64,000 nt of DNA from Bacteroidia bacterium. Lineage in GTDB: Bacteria > Bacteroidota > Bacteroidia > Bacteroidales > Azobacteroidaceae. The DNA is taken from the NCBI GenBank assembly GCA_026000155.1, contig BNYG01000009.1, positions 1 through 64,000 of the forward strand. The letters are read 5' to 3'. The first letter of the stretch is position 1. Each line of letters opens with the position of its first letter. A program made the translations under genes and the position numbers. The notes under the pieces are model-generated. The model saw nothing but the letters and a program-made list of their open reading frames with translations, was not told the origin of the DNA and did not search any database. Positions 42,027 through 50,880 of the stretch are shown here, one piece after another.

Positions 42027-43022
42027 ATGAGTGAAACAGTTGATATTCGTGCTTTGAGTGATAAAATTGAAAGCAAAAGCGGATTTGTCAGCCTGATTAT
42101 CAAAGGAATGGATCAGGTTATCGTCGGACAAAAACATTTGGTTGAATCCTTGTTGATAGGATTATTATCCGACGGACACATTTTGTTGGAAGGTGTGCCC
42201 GGTTTGGCAAAAACATTGGCCATTAAAACATTGGCTTCCCTGATTGATGCGAAGTACAGCCGGATACAGTTTACACCGGACTTACTCCCTGCCGACGTGA
42301 CCGGCACCATGATCTACAGCCAGAAAAACGAAGAATTTCAAGTCAAAAAAGGGCCGATCTTCGCTAATTTCATTTTGGCGGATGAAATCAACCGTGCGCC
42401 GGCTAAAGTGCAAAGCGCCTTGTTGGAAGCTATGCAGGAACGTCAAGTAACGATAGGTGAAAATACCTACAAGCTTCCCGCACCGTTCCTGGTGATGGCT
42501 ACCCAAAACCCGATCGAACAGGAAGGAACTTATCCGCTGCCGGAAGCGCAAGTGGATCGTTTCATGCTGAAAGTGGTGATCAGCTACCCGAAGAAAGAAG
42601 AAGAAAAACAAATCATCCGTCAGAATATTTCCGGCGATGCGATCGAAATCAAGCCCGTCCTGAAAAAGGAAGAGATATTGGAAGCCCGCAAGATTGTTCG
42701 CGAAGTCTATTTAGACGAAAAAATCGAAAAATACATTGTCGATATTGTTTTCGCCACCCGTTTTCCGGAAGAACACGGATTGCCTAACCTGAAAGGAATG
42801 ATTTCTTTCGGCGCTTCGCCTCGTGCGAGTATCAATCTGGCCTTGGCGGCACGTACATACGCCTTCATCAAACATCGTGCGTATGTGATTCCCGAAGATA
42901 TCCGCGCCGTCTGTTTCGACGTATTGCGTCACCGTATCGGTTTGACTTACGAAGCGGAAGCCAATAATCTGACTTCGGAAGAAATTATCAGCGAAATATT
43001 GAACAAGATTGAAGTACCCTAA
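42027..43022 (+). CDS. MoxR-type AAA+ ATPase
   Basis: 331 residues. Walker A GVPGLAKT, Walker B ILADEINRAPAKVQSALLEAMQE, sensor ATQNPIEQEGTYPLPEAQVDRF, and the C-terminal lid. MoxR proteins work as chaperone-like ATPases with VWA-domain partners; the operon below encodes two such partners (batA, batB) and a DUF58 protein. First gene of the bat operon. Confidence 0.95.
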   Translation: MSETVDIRALSDKIESKSGFVSLIIKGMDQVIVGQKHLVESLLIGLLSDGHILLEGVPGLAKTLAIKTLASLIDAKYSRIQFTPDLLPADVTGTMIYSQKNEEFQVKKGPIFANFILADEINRAPAKVQSALLEAMQERQVTIGENTYKLPAPFLVMATQNPIEQEGTYPLPEAQVDRFMLKVVISYPKKEEEKQIIRQNISGDAIEIKPVLKKEEILEARKIVREVYLDEKIEKYIVDIVFATRFPEEHGLPNLKGMISFGASPRASINLALAARTYAFIKHRAYVIPEDIRAVCFDVLRHRIGLTYEAEANNLTSEEIISEILNKIEVP

Positions 43023-43050
43023 ATATTTCCCCCAATCCTCCCTCCCAACC

Positions 43051-43143
43051 CTGTCATTGCGGACTTGACCCGCAATCCCAAGAACACCGTTAATAGGTGT
43101 TTAACGATGGGCAGGGGATTGCGGGTCAAGCCCGCAATGACAG
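43051..43143. repeat. REP/MITE-like repeat (full copy)
   Basis: Full 93-base copy, with ATTGCGGA in the left arm. It lies between moxR and the DUF58 gene, inside the operon. Confidence 0.9.
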
Positions 43144-43189
43144 AGGGGGAGAGGGGGAGGACGTACAATAATGATAGGAACATCCAAAC

Positions 43190-44059
43190 ATGGAAACGAG
43201 CGAATTATTAAAAAAAGTACGACAGATCGAGATTAAATCCCGGGGGTTGTCGCGGAATATATTTGCAGGTCAATATCATTCGGCTTTCAAAGGGCGCGGT
43301 ATGGCTTTTTCCGAAGTGCGTGAATACGAATTCGGAGATGATACCCGCGATATCGACTGGAATGTGACTGCGCGCTATTCCAAGCCCTACATCAAAGTGT
43401 TTGAAGAAGAACGCGAATTGACGGTGATGCTCTTGATTGATGTTTCCGGCAGTAAGGATTTCGGAACGCACGGCATGATGAAAAAAGATATGACGACTGA
43501 AATTGCGGCTACGCTGGCTTTTTCGGCGATACAAAACAATGACAAAATCGGTGTGATTTTCTTTTCCGACAAAATAGAAAAATTCATTCCGCCGCAAAAA
43601 GGGAAAAAGCATATTCTTTATATTATCCGTGAATTGATTGATTTTCAACCGGTAGATAACAAAACCGATATCGCTCAGGTCTTGCAATATCTGACGAATG
43701 CGATCAAGAAGAAATGTACGGCTTTTGTGATTTCGGATTACATAGATAATCACGATTACCAACATGCGTTGACTATTGCGAACCGGAAACACGATATGGT
43801 GGCTATCCAGGTATTTGACGAACGGGAAACAAACATTCCCAATGTCGGATTGATGAAAATCAAAGATGCGGAATCCGGTAAGGAATCGTGGGTGGATACT
43901 TCTTCGTTCAAAGTACGGCAAAACTATCAGCATTGGTGGGATCATCGCCAATCGGAAATGCAAAATGCCTTCAAGAAAAGTCGTGTGGACGCTGTTTCCA
44001 TTCGTACAGACGAGGATTATGTAAAGGCATTGATTGATTTATTTCATAAAAGAGCATGA
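43190..44059 (+). CDS. DUF58 (VWA-like) protein of the bat operon
   Basis: 289 residues. The DUF58 core FKGRGMAFSEVREYEFGDDTRDIDWNVTARYSKPYIKVFEEERELTVMLLIDVSGS is complete, and DVSGS is a MIDAS-like metal site. Cytoplasmic, no membrane segment. Always next to moxR in bat operons. The stop overlaps the broad upstream frame of the following gene, but that gene's true start is further on. Confidence 0.93.
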   Translation: METSELLKKVRQIEIKSRGLSRNIFAGQYHSAFKGRGMAFSEVREYEFGDDTRDIDWNVTARYSKPYIKVFEEERELTVMLLIDVSGSKDFGTHGMMKKDMTTEIAATLAFSAIQNNDKIGVIFFSDKIEKFIPPQKGKKHILYIIRELIDFQPVDNKTDIAQVLQYLTNAIKKKCTAFVISDYIDNHDYQHALTIANRKHDMVAIQVFDERETNIPNVGLMKIKDAESGKESWVDTSSFKVRQNYQHWWDHRQSEMQNAFKKSRVDAVSIRTDEDYVKALIDLFHKRA

Positions 44060-44104
44060 TAATGAGAATAAAAAATATAAAAAATATAAAGAATATAGAG
44101 AATA

Positions 44105-44197
44105 CTGTCATTGCGGGCTTGACCCGCAATCCCCTGCCAATCGTTAAACACCTATTAACGGTGTTCATGGGGTTGCGGGTCAAGCCCGCAATGACAG
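44105..44197. repeat. REP/MITE-like repeat supplying the start codon of the next gene
   Basis: Full copy. Its terminal CAATGACAG contains the ATG (44191) from which the next gene's signal peptide is read. Confidence 0.88.
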
Positions 44198-45126
44198 GGC
44201 TTTTCCTCCTCTTTCTTTTAATCAGCATGCAAGCTCAAGCGCAGCAAGCTGTTATCAAGGCTTCGCTGGATTCGGTACAAATCCTGATCGGGGAACAAAC
44301 CTTGTTGCATTTGGAGGTTGCCGCCAATAAAAACAGTCAGCTGCAACTTCCTTTTGTAACCGATACGTTGATGAAGGGTGTGGAGGTATTGAATATTTCC
44401 AAGACGGATACCACCGATCTTGGAAACGACCGGATGCAGATAAAATACGATTATCTGATTACATCTTTCGATTCCGCTTTGTATATGCTGCCCCCTTTCA
44501 AACTCATTGACGGAGTGGATACGTTCTATTCCAATGAATTGGCATTGAAAGTTTCCACCTTGCCGGTAGATACGGCATCCGGACAGTTTTACGACATCAA
44601 GGACGTGATGAAACCCCAATTTGTATTGGCTGATTACGCCGAAATTTTTTACATTATTTTCGCTGTCTGCGTCTTGCTCTTAGTGATTATTTACATTATT
44701 TTCCGGAAAAAGAAACAAAAACCGCTGCTGCCGTTCAAGAAAGAAGAAAAAATTATTCTTCCTCCGCATGTCCGGGCTATCCAGGCGCTGGATACGATCA
44801 AGGGAGCAAAATTGTGGCAGCAGGGAAAAGACAAGGAATACCATTCGCAAATTTCGGATGTGATACGGGAATATATTGACGAACGCTTCCATGTGAATGC
44901 TATGGAAATGACTTCCGGTCAGATTCTGCGCATACTGCAGGGAGTGAGTGATGTGGATTTGGTATTTAACAACCTGAAACAGATGTTGTTATTATCTGAT
45001 TTGGCGAAATTTGCAAAATACGATCCGTTGGCGGAAGAAAACGAATTAAGTATGATGAATGCGTATTTGTTTGTGAATAGCACAACGCCGGTGGTTGTTA
45101 ATGAAGGAAATGAAAAGAATGAATAG
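44191..45126 (+). CDS. BatD-like membrane protein with cytoplasmic tail (bat operon)
   Basis: 312 residues from ATG 44191, which gives a good signal peptide (MTGLFLLFLLISMQAQA). The frame stays open upstream through the repeat to 44056, but those residues are repeat-derived (VIAGLTRNPL, GLRVKPAMT). The periplasmic part (20-150) is beta-rich and like BatD N-terminal repeats (IGEQTLLHLEVAANKNSQLQLP). One membrane helix (IFYIIFAVCVLLLVIIYIIF) precedes a helical cytoplasmic part (HVRAIQALDTIKGAKLW, ISDVIREYIDERF). It occupies the place of the unnamed gene between DUF58 and batA in Bacteroides. Confidence 0.85.
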   Translation: MTGLFLLFLLISMQAQAQQAVIKASLDSVQILIGEQTLLHLEVAANKNSQLQLPFVTDTLMKGVEVLNISKTDTTDLGNDRMQIKYDYLITSFDSALYMLPPFKLIDGVDTFYSNELALKVSTLPVDTASGQFYDIKDVMKPQFVLADYAEIFYIIFAVCVLLLVIIYIIFRKKKQKPLLPFKKEEKIILPPHVRAIQALDTIKGAKLWQQGKDKEYHSQISDVIREYIDERFHVNAMEMTSGQILRILQGVSDVDLVFNNLKQMLLLSDLAKFAKYDPLAEENELSMMNAYLFVNSTTPVVVNEGNEKNE

Positions 45127-45128
45127 TT

Positions 45129-45221
45129 CTGTCATGGCGGGCTTGACCCGCCATCCCATGATGTCCGTTAATAAGTGTTTAACGATGTTCTTGGGATTGC
45201 GGGTCAAGCCCGCAATGACAG
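45129..45221. repeat. REP/MITE-like repeat (full copy, compensated left arm)
   Basis: The left hairpin reads ATGGCGGG-CTTGA-CCCGCCAT, so both arms changed together from the common ATTGCGGG/CCCGCAAT. It lies just after the stop at 45126. Confidence 0.9.
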
Positions 45222-45243
45222 GGGTTTTAAATATTGAATAAGT

Positions 45244-46227
45244 ATGACTTTTGCACATCCGTTATATTTCTTATGGCTGCTGATATTAATCCCGATGATC
45301 GGATGGTACATCTGGAAACAGCGTCAGGCCCAAGCGAGCCTCCGCCTTTCTTCGTCGGAAGGATTTCAAAAAGCGCCTAAGACTTACAAACTCTATTTGC
45401 GGCATTTGCCTTTCGTTTTGCGAATGGCAGCCATCGCCTTTTTAATTGTGGCATTGGCTCGTCCGCAAACGACAAACAGTTGGAATACAAGCACTACGGA
45501 AGGAATTGACATTGCTCTGACTTTGGATATTTCGACTTCCATGCTGGCAGAAGACTTGAAACCCAACCGGATAGAAGCGGCCAAAGACGTAGCTGCTTCG
45601 TTCATCAACGGACGTCCGACAGACAATATCGGCTTGGTGGTTTTTGCCGGAGAAAGTTTTACTCAATGTCCGCTAACGACCGATCATGCGGTTTTACTGA
45701 ACTTGTTGAAAGATGTCCGTTGCGGAATGATTGAAGACGGAACCGCTATCGGTCACGGTTTGGCAACTGCCGTAAGCCGGTTGAAAGACAGTCAGGCAAA
45801 GTCCAAAACCATCATTTTATTGACGGACGGAACCAACAACCGGGGCGAAATTGCGCCGGTGACGGCTGCCGAAATTGCGAAAGCCTACAATATCCGTGTC
45901 TATACCATTGGCGTGGGAACGAAAGGAACGGCTCCTTATCCTTTCCAAACGTCTATCGGCGTTCAATACCAGAATATTCCGGTGGAAATAGACGAAGCGA
46001 CATTGACAAAAATCGCCCAACTGACCGGCGGATTGTATTTCAGGGCAACCAACACGGCTGCTTTGAAAGAGATTTATCAAGAAATCGACCAGTTGGAAAA
46101 AACAAAAATGAGTGTGCAGGAATACAGCAAAAAGCAGGAAGAATACAGGCTATTCGCCTTGGTGGGATTGCTCTTCTTTTTGTTGGAATTGTTGACAAGA
46201 TATACAGTGTTAAAAAATATACCCTAA
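45244..46227 (+). CDS. batA: BatA, VWA-domain membrane protein
   Basis: 327 residues. Two N-terminal membrane helices (FLWLLILIPMIGWYIW; FVLRMAAIAFLIVALA) and one at the C-terminus bracket a von Willebrand A domain with MIDAS DISTSM, followed by TDNIGLVVFAGESFTQCPLT and ILLTDGTNNRGE. bat genes were linked to aerotolerance in Bacteroides; the molecular role of these MoxR-partner proteins is still open. Confidence 0.95.
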   Translation: MTFAHPLYFLWLLILIPMIGWYIWKQRQAQASLRLSSSEGFQKAPKTYKLYLRHLPFVLRMAAIAFLIVALARPQTTNSWNTSTTEGIDIALTLDISTSMLAEDLKPNRIEAAKDVAASFINGRPTDNIGLVVFAGESFTQCPLTTDHAVLLNLLKDVRCGMIEDGTAIGHGLATAVSRLKDSQAKSKTIILLTDGTNNRGEIAPVTAAEIAKAYNIRVYTIGVGTKGTAPYPFQTSIGVQYQNIPVEIDEATLTKIAQLTGGLYFRATNTAALKEIYQEIDQLEKTKMSVQEYSKKQEEYRLFALVGLLFFLLELLTRYTVLKNIP

Positions 46228-46234
46228 ACGGCTC

Positions 46235-46327
46235 CTGTCATGGCGGGCTTGACCCGCCATCCCATGATGTCCGTTAATAGGTATTTAACGATTGGCAGGG
46301 GATTGCGGGTCAAGCCCGCAATGACAG
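46235..46327. repeat. REP/MITE-like repeat (full copy, compensated left arm)
   Basis: Same compensated left hairpin as the copy at 45129. It lies between batA and batB. Confidence 0.9.
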
Positions 46328-46352
46328 AAAAAAGAAAAAAGAATAAAAGATT

Positions 46353-47366
46353 ATGTTTAGATTCGAACATTCGGAATATTTATATTTACTACTCGTATTG
46401 CCCGTATTTCTGGCCATTTTTACTTATTACATGCGTGGTAAGAAAAAAGCCTTGAAACGATTCGGGACGATGAACCTGCTCCGTTCCCTGATGCCGGAAG
46501 TGGCGCTGAAAAAGCAATATTTCAAATTCTGGATTTTATTTATTTGCACCGGTTTATTCATTCTGGTCATTGCCGGGCCGCAATTCGGATCCAAATTGGA
46601 AACCGTAAAAAAACAAGGGATTGAAGTGATGGTTTGTTTGGATGTTTCCAATTCCATGCTTTCCACCGATATCTCCCCTTCCCGCTTGGATAAAGCGAAA
46701 CAAATTTTATCCCGCTTGGTGGATGATTTGAATAACGATAAAATCGGATTGATTGTTTTTGCAGGAGATGCGTATATCCAGTTGCCCATCACCTCCGATT
46801 ATGTTTCCGCCAAAATGTTTTTGTCCTCCATCAACCCTTCGATGGTGCCCACGCAGGGAACAGCAATCGGTTCGGCCATCAATCTGGCACTCAAATCGTT
46901 TTCACCCAGTGAAACATCGGAAAAGACCATCATTTTGATTACCGACGGCGAAGACCACGAAGACAATTCCATCGGAGCTGCGGAAGAAGCCGCCAATAAG
47001 GGAATTACCGTCAATGTATTGGGAATCGGTTCGATACAAGGGAGTCCTATCCCGACCAGCAACGGCTATTTGAAAGACAAGGACGGCAATATGGTCTTGA
47101 CTAAATTGGACGAAAAGATGGCGCAGGACATAGCGGTTGCCGGAAAAGGAATGTATGTCCGGACAGACAATACCAACAACGCACTCAAGGCTTTACAAAA
47201 AGAATTGGATAAAAAAGCCAAATCCGAAGTCGAAAGCAAAGTTTATTCTTCGTATGACGAAAAATACCAGATTCCGGCCTGGATACTGTTGTTTTTATTG
47301 GTAGCGGAATTTTTTATATTGGATAGAAAAAACAAGGTATTGAGTAAAATTAAATTGTTCTCATGA
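46353..47366 (+). CDS. batB: BatB, VWA-domain membrane protein
   Basis: 337 residues, paralogous to BatA. N-terminal helices (YLLLVLPVFLAIFTYYM, WILFICTGLFILVIAG), VWA domain with MIDAS CLDVSNSM, DKIGLIVFAGDAYIQLPIT and ILITDGEDHEDN, and a C-terminal helix (IPAWILLFLLVAEFFIL). Its stop overlaps batC in ATGA. Confidence 0.95.
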   Translation: MFRFEHSEYLYLLLVLPVFLAIFTYYMRGKKKALKRFGTMNLLRSLMPEVALKKQYFKFWILFICTGLFILVIAGPQFGSKLETVKKQGIEVMVCLDVSNSMLSTDISPSRLDKAKQILSRLVDDLNNDKIGLIVFAGDAYIQLPITSDYVSAKMFLSSINPSMVPTQGTAIGSAINLALKSFSPSETSEKTIILITDGEDHEDNSIGAAEEAANKGITVNVLGIGSIQGSPIPTSNGYLKDKDGNMVLTKLDEKMAQDIAVAGKGMYVRTDNTNNALKALQKELDKKAKSEVESKVYSSYDEKYQIPAWILLFLLVAEFFILDRKNKVLSKIKLFS

Positions 47367-48055
47367 AACATTCAATAATCATATTAACATTTCTCTTGAG
47401 TATATCTTCTCTTTCTTTTGCTCAAAAACAAGTGCGGAAAGATATCCGGGAAGGCAACAAGGAATACAAGAAAGAAAAATATACGGATGCCGAAGTGGAT
47501 TACCGCCGGGCCATCGAAGCCAATGCTCATTCCACGGAAGCGGCTTATAATCTGGGAAATACAATGTACCGGCAGGGCAAAGGGCAAGAGGCGATGGAAC
47601 AATACCAGGTCGTTCTGGGCAATGAAAAAGACAAGAACAAATTAGCCATGACCTGGCACAATATCGGCAATATGTTTATGAACGGGAAAGATTATCAAAA
47701 AAGCATCGAAGCGTATAAAAATGCTTTGCGTAACAATCCCAAAGACGATGAGACCCGGTATAACTTGGCGCTTGCACAGAAATTGCTTCAGGATCAACAG
47801 AATCAAGATCAAAATCAGGATCAGGACAAACAAGATCAACAGCAACAACAAGACCAGCAGCAGCAAAATCAGGATCAAAAGGATCAGGAACAACAGCAAG
47901 ATCAGCAGCAGCAACAAAATCCGAATGAGATGAGTAAGGAAAGCGCCGATCAGATACTGGATGCCATGTTGCAGGACGAAAAAAATACGCAGGAAAAAGT
48001 GAAGCTGGAACAAATGCAACAACAGAAACAACGAAAAACAGATAAAAATTGGTAA
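47363..48055 (+). CDS. batC: BatC, TPR protein with Gln/Asp-rich tail
   Basis: 230 residues. Signal peptide (IIILTFLLSISSLSFA), then three TPR units (about 30-140: YKKEKYTDAEVDYRRAIEANAHSTEAAYNLGNTMYR and similar). Residues about 145-200 are a low-complexity run of Gln and Asp (QDQNQDQDKQDQQQQQD), followed by a charged C-terminus. The Gln-rich tail is longer than needed for TPR function and may vary between strains. Coupled to batB by a 4-base overlap. Confidence 0.93.
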   Translation: MKHSIIILTFLLSISSLSFAQKQVRKDIREGNKEYKKEKYTDAEVDYRRAIEANAHSTEAAYNLGNTMYRQGKGQEAMEQYQVVLGNEKDKNKLAMTWHNIGNMFMNGKDYQKSIEAYKNALRNNPKDDETRYNLALAQKLLQDQQNQDQNQDQDKQDQQQQQDQQQQNQDQKDQEQQQDQQQQQNPNEMSKESADQILDAMLQDEKNTQEKVKLEQMQQQKQRKTDKNW

Positions 48056-48064
48056 GATAAGAAT

Positions 48065-49897
48065 ATGAAGAAACTGATTTTTTTAGTAATATTGCTCCTT
48101 GCCCTTCCGTTCAGCGGTTTTGCGCAAGTCACCTTCAAAGGAACGGCGCCCCGGGCTGTAGTCGTTGGCGAGCAGTTCAGGGTCAATTATACCGTGACGA
48201 CCTCCGGAGAAACCGGCAAGGACATCCGCCTTCCGGAATCATCCGGCATAAAGGTGCTCTACGGACCCACCGTATCCGGACGGAGTTCCTCTACCACGAT
48301 TATCAACGGAAATGCCACTACGCAGACAGACTTGACTTTCACTTACGTGTTGATGGCGGAAAAAGAAGGAGAATATACCATTCCGGCGGCAACGGTCAAG
48401 GTGGGTAACAGCGAATATAAGTCCAACGAATTAAAAGTCAATGTATTGCCGCAAGATCAAGCAACAGCGGCAGCTAATGCCAATTCCCAGGCAGCACAAC
48501 AAAGCGCCAATCAGGCAAGCAATTCCCAGCTTTCCAATAACGATCTATTCATCCGGATGAATGTTTCCAAATCTTCCGTATATGAAAACGAAGGTTTTTT
48601 AGTCACATTCAAACTTTATACATTAGTGGATGTTACCGGATTTGATAATCCTAAATTTCCTGAATTTGAAGGATTTATAGCACAGGAAATTGAACTGCCG
48701 GCAGAAAAGCAAATGAATTTGGAAAATTACCAGGGACGTAATTATCGCACGGTTGTCCTGAAACAAACCATTCTGTATCCGCAACATTCGGGTAAAATAA
48801 CCATCAGTCAGGGCAAATTTGACGTCAATGTCCGGGTACGCGCCCAAGCGCAAAAGTCACGCAGTTTTTTCGATGACTTTTTCGATACCTATAGTAATGT
48901 AAAAAAGACGATCATATCTTCTCCTGCAACTATTGATGTAAAACCCTTGCCGGCAGGCAAACCGGCCTCTTTTTTCGGCGCTGTCGGCGATTATAAAATG
49001 ACGTCCTCTATCAGCGCTACTAAACTGAAAGCCAATGATCCGGTGACGATTAAAGTGACTTTGTCCGGTAGCGGAAACATCAAATTGCTGAAAAATCCCG
49101 AAATCGTTTTCCCGAATGATTTTGAAATTTACGATCCGAAAGTAGATGTCAACACAAGGGTTTCCACAGGTGGAGTGAGCGGAACAAAGACGATTGAATA
49201 TTATGCTGTTCCGCGCTATGCCGGTGATTTTACCATTCCGAGCGCCCAGCTTTCTTACTTCGATTTGAAAACAGGTACATACAAAACAATCGCCACAGAC
49301 GAATATCATCTGCATGTAGAACCCGGAACCGGAGGAAACAATGCGCCAACGGTGGTTACCGGAAGCAATAAAGAGGATGTCCGTTTTGTGGGACAAGATA
49401 TTCACCATATCAAAACAGCAGGTTTCCACTTCCAAAAAGGCAGTTTCTTCTTTGGAACCTTCGGTTACTGGCTGTGTTACCTGATTCCGGCGTTGCTGTT
49501 CATTATTTTATTCATTATCTACCGGAAACAAGTAGCGGAAAATGCAAATATTGCGTTGGTAAGAACGAAAAAAGCCAATAAAGTAGCTTCCAAACGGTTG
49601 AAATCAGCGAACAAATATTTGAAAGAAAATAAGCGCGAACCGTTCTACGACGAAACACTCAAAGCCGTTTGGGGTTATTTAAGCGACAAATTGAATATTC
49701 CGGTTTCGAGCTTGACCAAAGACAATGTAGAAACGGAATTGGTGAAGTATGGCGTCGGTGAAAGCCTGATCAAAGAATTGATGGATATTCTCAACACAGC
49801 GGAATTCGCCCGTTTTGCCCCGACACAAGGGCACGAAGCAATGGACGAACTCTATAAACAAACAGTGGATGCAATCAATCGAATGGAAAAAATATGA
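48065..49897 (+). CDS. batD: BatD, large periplasmic/membrane protein
   Basis: 610 residues. Signal peptide (LIFLVILLLALPFSGFAQ), repeated beta domains (VTFKGTAPRAVVVGEQFRVNYTVTTSG; LFIRMNVSKSSVYENEGFLVTFKLYT; DYKMTSSISATKLKANDPVTIKVTLSGSGNIKLL), an Ala/Gln/Ser linker near 140-160, one membrane helix (YWLCYLIPALLFIILFIIY), and a helical cytoplasmic C-terminus (KANKVASKRLKSANKYL, EFARFAPTQGH). The stop overlaps an open frame leading into batE. Confidence 0.94.
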   Translation: MKKLIFLVILLLALPFSGFAQVTFKGTAPRAVVVGEQFRVNYTVTTSGETGKDIRLPESSGIKVLYGPTVSGRSSSTTIINGNATTQTDLTFTYVLMAEKEGEYTIPAATVKVGNSEYKSNELKVNVLPQDQATAAANANSQAAQQSANQASNSQLSNNDLFIRMNVSKSSVYENEGFLVTFKLYTLVDVTGFDNPKFPEFEGFIAQEIELPAEKQMNLENYQGRNYRTVVLKQTILYPQHSGKITISQGKFDVNVRVRAQAQKSRSFFDDFFDTYSNVKKTIISSPATIDVKPLPAGKPASFFGAVGDYKMTSSISATKLKANDPVTIKVTLSGSGNIKLLKNPEIVFPNDFEIYDPKVDVNTRVSTGGVSGTKTIEYYAVPRYAGDFTIPSAQLSYFDLKTGTYKTIATDEYHLHVEPGTGGNNAPTVVTGSNKEDVRFVGQDIHHIKTAGFHFQKGSFFFGTFGYWLCYLIPALLFIILFIIYRKQVAENANIALVRTKKANKVASKRLKSANKYLKENKREPFYDETLKAVWGYLSDKLNIPVSSLTKDNVETELVKYGVGESLIKELMDILNTAEFARFAPTQGHEAMDELYKQTVDAINRMEKI

Positions 49898-49909
49898 AAC
49901 AACAACTCT

Positions 49910-49940
49910 CTGTCATTGTGGGCCTGACCCGCAATCCCAA
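49910..49940. repeat. Half REP/MITE-like repeat before batE
   Basis: Only the left hairpin, with changes (ATTGTGGG-CCTGA-CCCGCAAT), is left. It sits between batD and batE. Confidence 0.8.
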
Positions 49941-49956
49941 GAAAAATAGATATATA

Positions 49957-50697
49957 ATGAAGAAAATTATTCTTTTAATATTATTGCTTACAACGCTCAA
50001 TCTTCCGGCTCAAACGGTTGAACAAGCCAATACAGCTTACTCTGCCAAAGATTTTCAACAGGCAGTCCAACTCTACGAACAGGCTATCACTGAAAACGGC
50101 GAATCGGCTGCGGTCTATTATAATCTGGGAAATGCGTATTACCGCTTGAACAAAATAGCTCCCGCGATCTTAAACTACGAACGGGCGCTTTTGCTGGATC
50201 CGGGAAATAAAGATATCCGTTTCAATCTGGAAATCGCCAAATTAAAAACCGTAGATAAAATCGAACCGGTCGGCGAATTCTTCGTAACGGAAGGATACAA
50301 TGCGGTTAAGAATTTATACAGCACCGACCAATGGAGTCATATAGCGGTCGCTTGCTTTATCTTATTGATTATCTGTTTGTTCTTATTCTTTTTTTCGAGA
50401 AGAATCACTTGGAAGAAAGTTGGATTTTATGCCGGATTAGTCTTTTTAGTATTTTGCATCCTGGCAAATATTTTTGCTTACAATCAAAAAAAGAAACTGA
50501 CGAATCGCCATACAGCTATTATTTTTTCAGCCACCACCACCATCAAAAGCACTCCGGATGCTAGCGGAACGGATTTGTTCATTCTGCACGAAGGCACTAA
50601 AGTGGACATTACCAATCAATTAGGAGGCTGGAATGAAATAGAAACGGCCGACGGCAATGTAGGTTGGATTCAAAGCAACGAAATAGAAGTAATCTGA
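49957..50697 (+). CDS. batE: BatE, TPR and SH3-like protein
   Basis: 246 residues from the ATG at 49957, which begins a signal peptide (MKKIILLILLLTTLNLPAQ). The open frame from 49894 is repeat-derived (VIVGLTRNPKK). TPR units (about 20-110: AYSAKDFQQAVQLYEQAITENGESAAVYYNLGNAYYRLNKI) are followed by two membrane helices (IAVACFILLIICLFLFFF; VGFYAGLVFLVFCILANIF) and a bacterial SH3-like domain (IFSATTTIKSTPDASGTDLFILHEGTKVDI, GWNEIETADGNVGWIQSNEIEVI). Last gene of the bat operon. Confidence 0.93.
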   Translation: MKKIILLILLLTTLNLPAQTVEQANTAYSAKDFQQAVQLYEQAITENGESAAVYYNLGNAYYRLNKIAPAILNYERALLLDPGNKDIRFNLEIAKLKTVDKIEPVGEFFVTEGYNAVKNLYSTDQWSHIAVACFILLIICLFLFFFSRRITWKKVGFYAGLVFLVFCILANIFAYNQKKKLTNRHTAIIFSATTTIKSTPDASGTDLFILHEGTKVDITNQLGGWNEIETADGNVGWIQSNEIEVI

Positions 50698-50708
50698 TTG
50701 CAATTTGA

Positions 50709-50740
50709 TTTGGCATTTTCGGAAAGAATAGCTATCTTTG
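50709..50740 (+). promoter_or_regulatory. Promoter of tRNA-Pro
   Basis: TTTG at 50709-50712 and TATCTTTG at 50733-50740, 20 bases apart. Confidence 0.7.
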
Positions 50741-50757
50741 CAGTCGCAAAATAAGCG

Positions 50758-50832
50758 CGGGGTGTAGCTCAGCCCGGTTAGAGTACGCGTCTGGGGGGCG
50801 TGTGGTCGGACGTTCGAATCGTCTCACCCCGA
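50758..50832 (+). tRNA. tRNA-Pro (anticodon GGG)
   Basis: CGGGGTG pairs with CACCCCG as acceptor stem. The D-arm is GCTC...GAGT, the anticodon stem CGCGT/GCGTG with loop CTGGGGG gives GGG, and the T-arm is GGACG-TTCGAAT-CGTCT. Several G-U pairs occur in the stems. CCA is not encoded. Confidence 0.9.
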
Positions 50833-50843
50833 CAGCTGAGAAT

Positions 50844-50880
50844 CAAGAGGTTAGAAAGATTGCTGACCTCTTGTTGTTTT
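50844..50880. terminator. Terminator between tRNA-Pro and the minus-strand gene
   Basis: CAAGAGGT (50844-50851) pairs with ACCTCTTG (50866-50873), followed by TTGTTTTA. It may also act for the convergent gene ending at 50879. Confidence 0.75.

Noticed and set aside
43208-43963. 251-codon minus-strand frame over the DUF58 gene
   Set aside because: Antisense shadow of a conserved gene; sequence does not look like a protein family.
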